59,782 nucleotides of DNA, from positions 1 to 59,782 of the forward strand of contig JBBRMJ010000007.1 of assembly GCA_038230895.1 (NCBI GenBank), read 5' to 3'. The translations under genes were made by a program, and so were the position numbers. Source of the stretch: JAJXTN01 sp038230895. GTDB taxonomy: Bacteria > Patescibacteriota > Saccharimonadia > Saccharimonadales > UBA4665. Positions 17,742-24,329 of the stretch are shown piece after piece (position 1 is the stretch's first letter; every line of letters starts with the position of its first letter). The notes under the pieces were generated by a model. That model was not told the origin of the DNA. It searched no databases and worked only from the letters and a program-made list of their open reading frames with translations.

Positions 17742-18158
17742 ATGCCCTCAACTCTCAAACAGTTTTCAAAATATCTCGTCGGTGGCAGCATCTACTTCTG
17801 GGCCGGTTACGCCATCTTCGCCATCTGTTACACCGGCCTCGGCTGGTGGTGGCTATGGGCCAAAATGTTGTCCGATGCCATCGGTTGGACACTGAATTAC
17901 TTCGTGCAACGTTTCTGGGCCTTCGCCGACCAACGCCACCTCAGTGAAATGCAACACGCTGGTCGCTACATCTTTATCGAAACCATCGGCTTCATCATCG
18001 ATTACGCTTTAATTGGCGGGCTGAAATATATTGGCATCTCGCCGTACATCGGTTTCTTCATTTCTGGCATCTTTTTCACTATTTGGAGTTTTCTCTGGTA
18101 TAAGTACTGGGTCTTCCCCGAAGTGAAGACCGTTCAGAAGGGCACATCCCGAGCGTAA
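17742..18158 (+). CDS. GtrA-family membrane protein
   Basis: 138 aa with four TM helices, matching GtrA (PF04138): YLVGGSIYFWAGYAIFA, NYFVQRFWAF and the terminal WYKYWVF. GtrA-like proteins are thought to flip polyprenyl-linked sugars or to assist glycosylation of the cell surface, which fits the glycan genes just upstream. The ATG is 6 nt after TACAAT, leaderless. Confidence 0.88.
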   Translation: MPSTLKQFSKYLVGGSIYFWAGYAIFAICYTGLGWWWLWAKMLSDAIGWTLNYFVQRFWAFADQRHLSEMQHAGRYIFIETIGFIIDYALIGGLKYIGISPYIGFFISGIFFTIWSFLWYKYWVFPEVKTVQKGTSRA

Positions 18159-18345
18159 AGTTGCGCTCTAGAGTACGCTGCGCTGCGGTGCTCGCTCTCC
18201 ATCTCAGGCTGCACTGCTTCTGAGCGGCCTTAGATCCAAAAGAGGAATCTCGATTATAGATTATGGAATGAATCGCAGCTTGCGAATCTAGCAATGCCAG
18301 AATCTACAACTTCTATAATCCATAATCGGTATTCCATATTCTCCT
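18159..18345. repeat. Intergenic repeat fragment plus palindrome
   Basis: 18171-18222 is similar to the right arm of the palindromic element at 36704-36807 (shared GTACGCTGCG, CTGCACT, ACTTCTGA-type blocks). Then GATTATAGATTATGG (from 18252) and its near-complement around 18313-18327 form a second inverted repeat. No coding sequence is supported here. Confidence 0.55.
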
Positions 18346-18367
18346 TCCGCTTGGCATAATAGTAAGC

Positions 18368-18844
18368 ATGAACGAAAAACAAACAAACGAGCAGGCGGCG
18401 GTGCGGCCGACCAAGAAGCAGAAGGAATTGCTGACCTATATTGAGACTTTTATCGCCGAGCATGGCTATAGTCCCAGTTATCGGGAGATTATGAATGGTT
18501 TGCGCTATACCTCTGTAGCCACTGTGTCGCTGCACGTTGGTAATCTGATCAAGCGGGGTCACTTGCGCAAGCGCGATCATTCAGCCCGCTCGTTGGAAGT
18601 CGTTGAGGCGACTGAGGCCAGTAAGATTAAAACTAATCAGGTGGCGCCCGGTGAGGAGAAGTGGCTGGTCGAAAAAGTCGAGCACGCCTTCCTGCAGATC
18701 GAAGAGCTGGGTGGTGAATTGAAAGAAGCCAGTCTAGACCACCTCTACGTGCTGATTGGCGCCCTAAAGGTCCTTGGCCTCGATGGTGCCGCCCAGAGCT
18801 TCATTCCACGCCTGACGGCCCTCAAACAACGTCAAACCACCTAA
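18368..18844 (+). CDS. LexA-type winged-helix DNA-binding protein without protease domain
   Basis: 158 aa. Residues about 14-76 match the LexA N-terminal domain: KQKELLTYIETFIAEHGYSP, SYREIM, SVATVSLHVGNLIKRGHL. LexA proteins continue with a Ser-Lys autoprotease; here there is instead about 80 residues predicted helical (VEKVEHAFLQIEELGGELKE) with no S24 motif. So it may bind DNA as a repressor but cannot self-cleave through RecA in the usual way. The ATG is 7 nt after CATAAT, leaderless. The next gene begins 3 nt after the stop. Confidence 0.8.
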   Translation: MNEKQTNEQAAVRPTKKQKELLTYIETFIAEHGYSPSYREIMNGLRYTSVATVSLHVGNLIKRGHLRKRDHSARSLEVVEATEASKIKTNQVAPGEEKWLVEKVEHAFLQIEELGGELKEASLDHLYVLIGALKVLGLDGAAQSFIPRLTALKQRQTT

Positions 18845-18847
18845 ACC

Positions 18848-19543
18848 ATGGCGACGACTTACCAGGCCGACAAGCGTCCCAAGACTAAGCGCCGCCGCCG
18901 CATCCTGTGGCTGATTATCATTCTGCTCATCTTGTGGATTCTGTTCTTCGGCTGGCTGTGGTTACGTAATAGCCTCAAGCCCAAGGTTACGATCAAACAA
19001 GCCAACCCCATCACGACCAAGGTCACCTATAACAGCAAGATCAAACACTATGATGAACCAGATTTTGGTATCGATATGCCGGCCAGCTGGTCAGCAGTCC
19101 CCCGGCCGCCACACACCTATCAGAGCTTCACCTGGCAGAGCAGTGACCGCGTAACTGACGGTCAACAGATCGAGATTTACGAAGACACCATTCCAATCAA
19201 TTTCGCGGTCAACCGAGCGCTGGTGGTGGTTGGCGAAGTTGACCGCGTCAGTGTTGACGGTGCTGTGTCTGACAACTGTTCACGCTATACCAAGCCGACG
19301 AACGGTGGCCCGAACCGCGTTGGGGTGCCGGCCAAGTGGCAGGGCATTGATTTCCTCTGTGACCAAAGCAACCAACAGCGTGATGTCGTGGGTACCAGCT
19401 CCAACGACGGCGTAAACACCGTCATTCTGCACAGCCAGAACAGTAGCGCCACGCACAAATTCTTCTTCACCTACACCGATTACGCCTCCAACCCCGACTA
19501 CACGCTGTTCTACGACGCTTTAGCCAGTTTGCGCATGAATTAA
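18848..19543 (+). CDS. Membrane-anchored secreted protein, unknown
   Basis: 231 aa. A very basic N-terminus (KRPKTKRRRR) precedes one TM helix at about residues 20-41. The remaining 190 residues are extracytoplasmic. They carry FGIDMPASWSAVPRPP, reminiscent of PsbP/LpqN-like domains that start with a similar WS..-type strand, and a Cys pair (NCSRYT, FLCDQS) that could form a disulfide. Co-transcribed with the LexA-like gene. Confidence 0.7.
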   Translation: MATTYQADKRPKTKRRRRILWLIIILLILWILFFGWLWLRNSLKPKVTIKQANPITTKVTYNSKIKHYDEPDFGIDMPASWSAVPRPPHTYQSFTWQSSDRVTDGQQIEIYEDTIPINFAVNRALVVVGEVDRVSVDGAVSDNCSRYTKPTNGGPNRVGVPAKWQGIDFLCDQSNQQRDVVGTSSNDGVNTVILHSQNSSATHKFFFTYTDYASNPDYTLFYDALASLRMN

Positions 19544-19552
19544 GCAAAACAG

Positions 19553-19675
19553 TAATCAGTATTCCGTAGTCTGTTATCTGTAGGTTCAGATTGTGGCTGT
19601 AGCTGGTGATGCTTATGGTGCCCGCACTACATTGGTAAACAGATTACAGATTACTGACTACAGACAACAGTACGC
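19553..19675. repeat. Extragenic palindromic repeat, copy 2
   Basis: The left arm starts CAGTAATCAGTATTCCGTAG (one base differs from copy 1 at 17545), and the right arm (about 19640-19672) is an imperfect complement. A short GTACGC/GCGTAC hairpin follows at about 19670-19686. Two copies bracket the gtrA, LexA-like and secreted-protein genes. Confidence 0.65.
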
Positions 19676-19709
19676 CCCTAGCGTACCCCCTGCAGTAATT
19701 AATACTATA

Positions 19710-19832
19710 TCTAGCGTGGTAAGCGAATGGTAGAGTAGTAATACTTAACAAATAGATGCTGGAATCCCGTGCAAATCGGGAACTGTGCCGCAACGGTATA
19801 CCTCAACTGAGGAAAGTCCGATACAGCTACAT
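19710..19832 (+). promoter_or_regulatory. Cobalamin riboswitch aptamer (compact form)
   Basis: The conserved core of the cobalamin riboswitch (RF00174) is plain: GGAATCCCGTGCAAATCGGG (19761-19780), then AACTGTGCCGCAACGGTAT, a short CCTC-AACT-GAGG stem, and AGTCCGATACAGCTAC. Upstream GGTAAG...CTTA (19718-19747) can form the P3 stem, and TAGC (19713-19716) pairs with GCTA (19826-19829) as the closing stem. The peripheral arm between the core and the 3' part is very short, so this is a compact variant. It should bind adenosyl- or methylcobalamin-type ligands and control the gene at 19905. Confidence 0.85.
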
Positions 19833-19841
19833 AAAGTCTCT

Positions 19842-19900
19842 CGAGCAAGAGCAAACCGTCAGTTTGGCGGCCGACCCTTGCTCGTAGCGAGGGTATTTTT
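19842..19900 (+). terminator. Switching hairpin: terminator / ribosome-site sequestor with antiterminator
   Basis: ACCCTTGC-TCGTA-GCGAGGGT (19874-19894) followed by ATTTTTAT is an intrinsic terminator ending 5 nt before the ATG. The GAGGG on its 3' arm is also the only possible ribosome-binding site. CGAGCAAG (19842-19849) is an exact complement of CTTGCTCG (19877-19884) and would break this hairpin, as an antiterminator/antisequestor. Ligand binding upstream probably decides between the two folds. Confidence 0.75.
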
Positions 19901-19904
19901 ATAT

Positions 19905-21323
19905 ATGGCCGCCGCAGCCGAAACCATCCAATACATAAACGTTGATGACCTGCCTGATGTCGCCGCCGCTCGCCAAATTGAGCGAAATGAAGCTCAGGCC
20001 CTACTAGAAACTCGTCGAACTCAAATTGAACGAGGCGAATATCAGTACGTACCACTTGCAATAGACGTCTTATCAACCGCCCACCACGTTTTAGGCGCTA
20101 CTGAGCAATACGGTCCAGACAGCCCAGAGCGCCAAGCACTTGATGATGGTTTGTGGTTGGACTGCCATCGCCTGCTGACTGAATGGTACCGCAAAAATAC
20201 TTCTGAGTACTTTCCGGCCGTCTATCACGCGTTTGACCCTACGACCGAAGATTTTTACTCACATGGTTTGCTGATTGGCCAGATGACCATGAACGCCCTC
20301 ACGCCGCAGGAAACGCCTGAGGATGAGGACCGGCGAGTTAACGAGCGTGTTGAGGAAGCGACACCTCAGTTACTCCGTAAACTCGGTGGCTTTGCCTTGG
20401 CTGGCGCCAGAGTTCGGACAATATCTGAATGTACTGACGCCGCGGTTGATGCCTATGTCCATGACTTCGCGACCGGCAAACGCCACCAAGGTTACAACGG
20501 CTATGTACCAGAGATTGAAAAGGTCATGATTCGAGATTTGCGCTTTGATGAGGCCAGCGACGGCCGATATGACGAACAGATTGGCATACCAGGTGTCTAT
20601 ATTAACCACGAAGTTTTCCAGAAAGCCTTACTTCGTCGTGGGATCGATACGACTGCCAAAAATAAGACCGAGTTACACGCCACACAAATGGTGGCCCATG
20701 ATGATCTGATTGACTTCGTGGAGTTATTAGACACAGTAGGCGGCGAACACTGGAACCAGAACCTCTTCCAAGGGGAGGTTGTGCCGGCTGATCACCCCAA
20801 AGACTATGAAAGTATTCGATCTGAAGCCCAGGTTCGGCAAGAGGGTTTGAAGGCTCATTCCAACATGGTCAAGGACTTTGTGCTCAGCTTGGCAGAGAAT
20901 AAGACCGATCCTCGTAAGGCACCGGAAATAGTCGAAGCGTTTGTTAAGAAGCTGTTATTGAATATGGCCCGGCATGACGTGTCGTTGGCCACACAAATTT
21001 TTGACCACCAGACAGCCGAAGGCTTGCATGAAGTGGCGTACTTGGAATCAATTGGTCGCTACGATGATGCCTTCGAACTGTATGATCGGGTAGAAGCCAA
21101 CGCACCAGGCGGTGGATATTGCGGGGCCGGAAGTTGTGGCTTGGAGAGTATTGCTCCAGGCAGCGCAGAGGAGGCTGCGGTCAAGAAGCTAGGCTTTGGT
21201 GATAGCAAAGACGTCATAAAGGACACAGAGCGAAGGTGTAAATGTGGCTCGAAGTCAGTCTACTATGACCTGAAGCAGGCCAAAAAGGGTTGTACAAGCT
21301 GCGGCAAAACCGCAAAATACTAG
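19905..21323 (+). CDS. Cys-rich zinc-ribbon protein of unknown function under B12 riboswitch control
   Basis: 472 aa from ATG 19905, the first in-frame ATG after the riboswitch; upstream in-frame ATG codons lie inside the aptamer. No TM or signal. Mostly helical and acidic. Near the C-terminus GGGYCGAGSCGLESI has two Cys, and the last 30 residues form a ribbon with C-x-C-G...C-x2-C-G (RRCKCG, CTSCG). A Cys-rich tail recalls class II ribonucleotide reductases, but the reductase barrel motifs are absent. I do not recognise the family. Regulation by cobalamin implies a B12-linked or B12-replacing function. Confidence 0.85.
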   Translation: MAAAAETIQYINVDDLPDVAAARQIERNEAQALLETRRTQIERGEYQYVPLAIDVLSTAHHVLGATEQYGPDSPERQALDDGLWLDCHRLLTEWYRKNTSEYFPAVYHAFDPTTEDFYSHGLLIGQMTMNALTPQETPEDEDRRVNERVEEATPQLLRKLGGFALAGARVRTISECTDAAVDAYVHDFATGKRHQGYNGYVPEIEKVMIRDLRFDEASDGRYDEQIGIPGVYINHEVFQKALLRRGIDTTAKNKTELHATQMVAHDDLIDFVELLDTVGGEHWNQNLFQGEVVPADHPKDYESIRSEAQVRQEGLKAHSNMVKDFVLSLAENKTDPRKAPEIVEAFVKKLLLNMARHDVSLATQIFDHQTAEGLHEVAYLESIGRYDDAFELYDRVEANAPGGGYCGAGSCGLESIAPGSAEEAAVKKLGFGDSKDVIKDTERRCKCGSKSVYYDLKQAKKGCTSCGKTAKY

Positions 21324-21325
21324 TC

Positions 21326-21502
21326 ATGGATAACGTAAATCAAACCGATCCTGTGTATCAGGAGATGGTCGCAGAGCAGTCACCGTATCTGTTCTGTGAC
21401 GCCTGTGGGCATTATCCGATTGAACCAGTACATGGGCATTTCTTCTGTCCAAGCTGCTATCATCAAACACGTTGCTGCGAAGGTGCGCCAGCTGATGATT
21501 AA
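21326..21502 (+). CDS. Small double-CxxC zinc-ribbon protein
   Basis: 58 aa beginning 2 nt after the previous stop. Two CxxC knuckles (FCDACG and FFCPSC) plus RCCEG suggest a zinc ribbon. It ends inside nadD (8-nt overlap), so the three genes are likely one transcript behind the riboswitch. Function unknown; a partner of the Cys-rich protein is an inference from position only. Confidence 0.65.
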   Translation: MDNVNQTDPVYQEMVAEQSPYLFCDACGHYPIEPVHGHFFCPSCYHQTRCCEGAPADD

Positions 21503-22091
21503 GCGCATCGGTATCTATGCCGGTGCTTTTGACCCTGTTCATACCGGTCACCTGACCTTTGCTTTGCAGGCCCTGGAGATTGCCAAGCTGGACGAAATTT
21601 ATTTCGTGCCGGAGCGTCGGCCACGTCATAAACAGGGGGTTGAACACTTTGGGCATCGGGTAGCTATGCTGACTCGAGCTCTGCAGCCGCATGACAAACT
21701 TGGTATTGTGGAACTGACAGATATTAGTTTTAGCGTCGAGCAGACTTTGCCGAAATTAGAACGCGAATTTCCAGATAGCCAACTAGTATTTCTGTTCGGT
21801 TCAGATATCATACCTGGTTTGGCTGGCTGGCCGAAAGCGGAGCGTTTACTGCGGCGCTGTGAATTAGTTATTGGTCTGCGCGACCAGGATGACCGCGAAC
21901 TGGTCAAGCAACAGATTGAGAAGCTACCAACCCAGCCTCGGGCAGTGACAATCTTCACCAGCTATGCGCCCGAAGTTTCGTCCGGTAAAATTCGAGCTGC
22001 ACTGCGACGTCGCACTAAAGCCCAAGGACTACTCACGAGCGTTGAACGCTACAGCGATCGCCACTGGCTGTACATCTCACTCGCGCAGTAA
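21495..22091 (+). CDS. nadD: Nicotinate-nucleotide adenylyltransferase-like protein
   Basis: 198 aa from ATG 21495, which places the nucleotidyltransferase motif GAFDPVHTGH at residues 10-19 as usual. The C-terminal S-S-G-K-I-R motif completes the active site (ISSTxxR class). It adenylates nicotinate mononucleotide in NAD synthesis; another cytidylyl/adenylyltransferase substrate cannot be excluded. Overlaps the zinc-ribbon gene by 8 nt, so it may also fall under riboswitch control. Confidence 0.85.
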   Translation: MIKRIGIYAGAFDPVHTGHLTFALQALEIAKLDEIYFVPERRPRHKQGVEHFGHRVAMLTRALQPHDKLGIVELTDISFSVEQTLPKLEREFPDSQLVFLFGSDIIPGLAGWPKAERLLRRCELVIGLRDQDDRELVKQQIEKLPTQPRAVTIFTSYAPEVSSGKIRAALRRRTKAQGLLTSVERYSDRHWLYISLAQ

Positions 22092-22094
22092 CCA

Positions 22095-22123
22095 TTGACA
22101 AACGTAAGCAATTTGGTTAGAAT
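22095..22123 (+). promoter_or_regulatory. Consensus promoter for a 30-aa gene or small RNA
   Basis: TTGACA (22095-22100), 17-nt spacer, TAGAAT (22118-22123), placed 4 nt after the nadD stop. It would yield a leader of about 107 nt before the ATG at 22237, unusual in this window where leaders are short. Confidence 0.75.
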
Positions 22124-22236
22124 GGATTCACTTCACCGGTTTCGTGCGAGAAAGCCAGGGAGAGACAAAAACTACAATCAAAAAATGTGAGGGGTCTGGC
22201 ATATGGGAGTGTGCAGGCTGCCTAGAGAGAGGTGTT

Positions 22237-22329
22237 ATGGGAGTAAAAATTAAGATTAGGAATAGTCCGGCCGAAAATGTGCCGGTACACGTGGAACGCC
22301 CGAGCTGGCGTCAATTCTTGCAGTACTAA
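22237..22329 (+). CDS. 30-aa basic peptide
   Basis: ATG 22237 follows a GAGAGAGG ribosome-binding site by 5 nt. The product starts MGVKIKIRNSP and ends SWRQFLQY. No TM. Its stop overlaps the 3' end of the convergent DsbA-like gene by 4 nt. The consensus promoter and a real ribosome-binding site argue that it is translated; the long leader may have its own role. Not recognised. Confidence 0.5.
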   Translation: MGVKIKIRNSPAENVPVHVERPSWRQFLQY

Positions 22330-22997
22330 ATTTTCGAGGTGCCGGTACTACTGGCCGGTGTCTTCTTGGCTATTTCAGCCTTGATGACCTTCTGGAAGTT
22401 AGCAACATTACCAGGGATGGTGATTTGTTTGCCATCGAGGAAGAAGGTTGGCGTGCCTTGGATCTTCAATTTGTTGCCAGCGGCCAAATCGGCGTTGACG
22501 AAGTTATTAACCTTACTACTGGCATAGTCAGTTTTGAACTGGGCGACATTGATTCCTATTCGCTGAGCGTATTGGCTAAAATATGGCGTAGGATCGGTCG
22601 CAGTGCTCCAAACCTGCCAATTGGCTGAGTCATAGAGTGCGTCATGCATCTCCCAGAATTTGCTCTGGAGGGCGGCAGCTTCGGCAGCGCGAGCAGCTGC
22701 AAAGGCGTTGACGTGGACACTAACCAGCGGGAAGTTTCGGAACTGGAAGAAGATTTGATCATTGAATTCGGCTTGAATTTGTTTGAGGATAGGGTGGTAG
22801 GCTTCACAGTACGGGCACTCGTAGTCACCATATTCCACCAGGGTAACGCCAGTCGAACCAGTACCGATGATGTGGCTTGTCGGTGTGCCGCTGTTCTTGC
22901 TGCTTGAAGTTGATTTATTCTTATTGCCACTGAATACGAAGATGCCCACGAACATCAAGACGATAATTGCGATGACGGCCCAGAACTGTTTAGACAT
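22326..22997 (-). CDS. DsbA-like thiol:disulfide oxidoreductase, membrane-anchored
   Basis: 223 aa. N-terminal TM anchor at residues about 6-23, a Ser/Thr/Lys linker, then a thioredoxin fold with C61-P-Y-C64 (VEYGDYECPYC) and the cis-Pro loop GTPTFFLDGK. This is the exported DsbA/NhaA-associated thioredoxin group (PF13462). It would oxidise or isomerise disulfides in secreted proteins outside the membrane; many surface proteins in this window have paired Cys. Confidence 0.9.
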   Translation of the reverse strand: MSKQFWAVIAIIVLMFVGIFVFSGNKNKSTSSSKNSGTPTSHIIGTGSTGVTLVEYGDYECPYCEAYHPILKQIQAEFNDQIFFQFRNFPLVSVHVNAFAAARAAEAAALQSKFWEMHDALYDSANWQVWSTATDPTPYFSQYAQRIGINVAQFKTDYASSKVNNFVNADLAAGNKLKIQGTPTFFLDGKQITIPGNVANFQKVIKAEIAKKTPASSTGTSKI

Positions 22998-23166
22998 GAG
23001 GACTCCCTTGCATTACTCTAGATTACTTTAGATAAGTATACAGTACAGTATACGGGTGTTTGTCAGGCTGCTCTGAAGCTTCCCAAATTGGCTGAGAATC
23101 AACTGTATCCTGCCCATACCAGACTCACGTACCAGGAAACGATCATAAACGGTATAATCAATACTG

Positions 23167-24204
23167 ATGACCAGTTTTATACTCGCTACGCTGCTTCTGG
23201 CTTTCGGCATGGCTACTATCGTCATCCGCAAAACCTATTACGCCACGCCTGTTACAGAATTACGGCGGCGTGCGCAGCAGGGTGATAAATTTTCCAAAAC
23301 ACTGTACCGAGCCGTTGCTTTTCAAAGCAGTCTGCGGGGGCTTTTATGGATCGCTTTGGTGGTGAGCAGCGCTGTCGGCTTTGTGCTGTTGGTGCGCGTC
23401 GCGCCCATCTGGCTGAGCGTTGGTTTGTACATCGTCTTGTTCTGGGTCGCTTGGTCGTGGATCCCGGGTAGCCGGGTAACGGGCATCGGTGCTCGCTTAA
23501 CCACAGTGGCTACACCGTCAATCGTTTGGTTCCTGAATTACCTGCATCCCGTACTGAGCCGTGGAACGACTGTCGTCGAGAAACGCTATACGGCACCGAA
23601 ACACAGCGGCATTTACGAGCGTGATGATCTCATCGCCATTATCGACCGTCAACTGCAGCAGCCAGATAATCGCGTCACAGCCGAAGAGTTGGAAATTGCC
23701 AGCCGCGCCCTGCATTTCGCTGATCATCAAGTTGCCGACGTACTTACCCCTCGCAAACAGATTAAAACAATCAATGCTGATGCGACGATTGGCCCAATAC
23801 TGATTGATGAACTACACAAAAGCGGGGAAGAAGTTGTACTTGTTCAAGATGGTAAGAAAGGGCCGATTGTTGGTAGCTTGGCCTTCACGCACTTGGATCT
23901 GAAAAGTACTGGCACCGTACGTGATGTCATGGACGACTCGGTCTACTTCGTACATGAGGACGATAGCCTGAGTGAGGCCCTCCACGCCTTCTTCGTCACC
24001 AATCGACCGCTGTTCGTCGTGGTCAACAGCGCCGAAGACTACGTCGGCATCATCAGCGTCCAAACCATCCTCGAGCAGTTGCTCGGCCACGTGCCAGGTA
24101 ACGACTTTGACCAATATGCCGATTCCACCGCCGTCGCTCATCGCCACCACCGACCCAAAACCGTCGAAAAATCTGACGAAGTCGACCTCGAGGTGATAGA
24201 ATGA
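23167..24204 (+). CDS. CBS-domain membrane protein, CNNM/CorC-like
   Basis: 345 aa. Three hydrophobic segments in the first 130 residues correspond to a CNNM (DUF21)-type TM region, then a linker (about 150-185) and two CBS domains (ADVLTPRKQIKTINADATIG..., TVRDVMDDSVYFVHEDDSL). The C-terminal CorC/HlyC domain of the family is missing; the tail is His-rich (AHRHHR) and acidic. Likely regulates or carries out divalent-cation (Mg2+) transport. TATAAT lies 8 nt before the ATG. Confidence 0.82.
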   Translation: MTSFILATLLLAFGMATIVIRKTYYATPVTELRRRAQQGDKFSKTLYRAVAFQSSLRGLLWIALVVSSAVGFVLLVRVAPIWLSVGLYIVLFWVAWSWIPGSRVTGIGARLTTVATPSIVWFLNYLHPVLSRGTTVVEKRYTAPKHSGIYERDDLIAIIDRQLQQPDNRVTAEELEIASRALHFADHQVADVLTPRKQIKTINADATIGPILIDELHKSGEEVVLVQDGKKGPIVGSLAFTHLDLKSTGTVRDVMDDSVYFVHEDDSLSEALHAFFVTNRPLFVVVNSAEDYVGIISVQTILEQLLGHVPGNDFDQYADSTAVAHRHHRPKTVEKSDEVDLEVIE

Positions 24205-24329
24205 CAGGGATGAGTCATCTGAATCAAGCCAATATGAATCCCCGGATCGGCGACAGCTGCTAGCTGGCAGTTCGCTCGTGGAATCGATCCGCTCTTAGGC
24301 CATTCAGATAAAACTAACGGAGTAATCCC
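24205..24329 (+). promoter_or_regulatory. Structured 5' leader of aspS
   Basis: A promoter (CTGACG, 18 nt, TAGAAT about 24195-24200) inside the end of the upstream gene gives a leader of about 120 nt. It folds on paper into nested stems: ATCTGAAT with ATTCAGAT (outer), CGGATCG with CGATCCG (inner) and a CTGCTAGCTGGCAG hairpin at the tip. GGAG before the ATG is outside the structure. No T-box specifier or AGGGTGG-type box is present, so it is not a classical T-box. Confidence 0.55.

Noticed and set aside
24205..24329. T-box leader for aspS
   Set aside because: The AGGGTGG-type T-box and specifier layout are missing.
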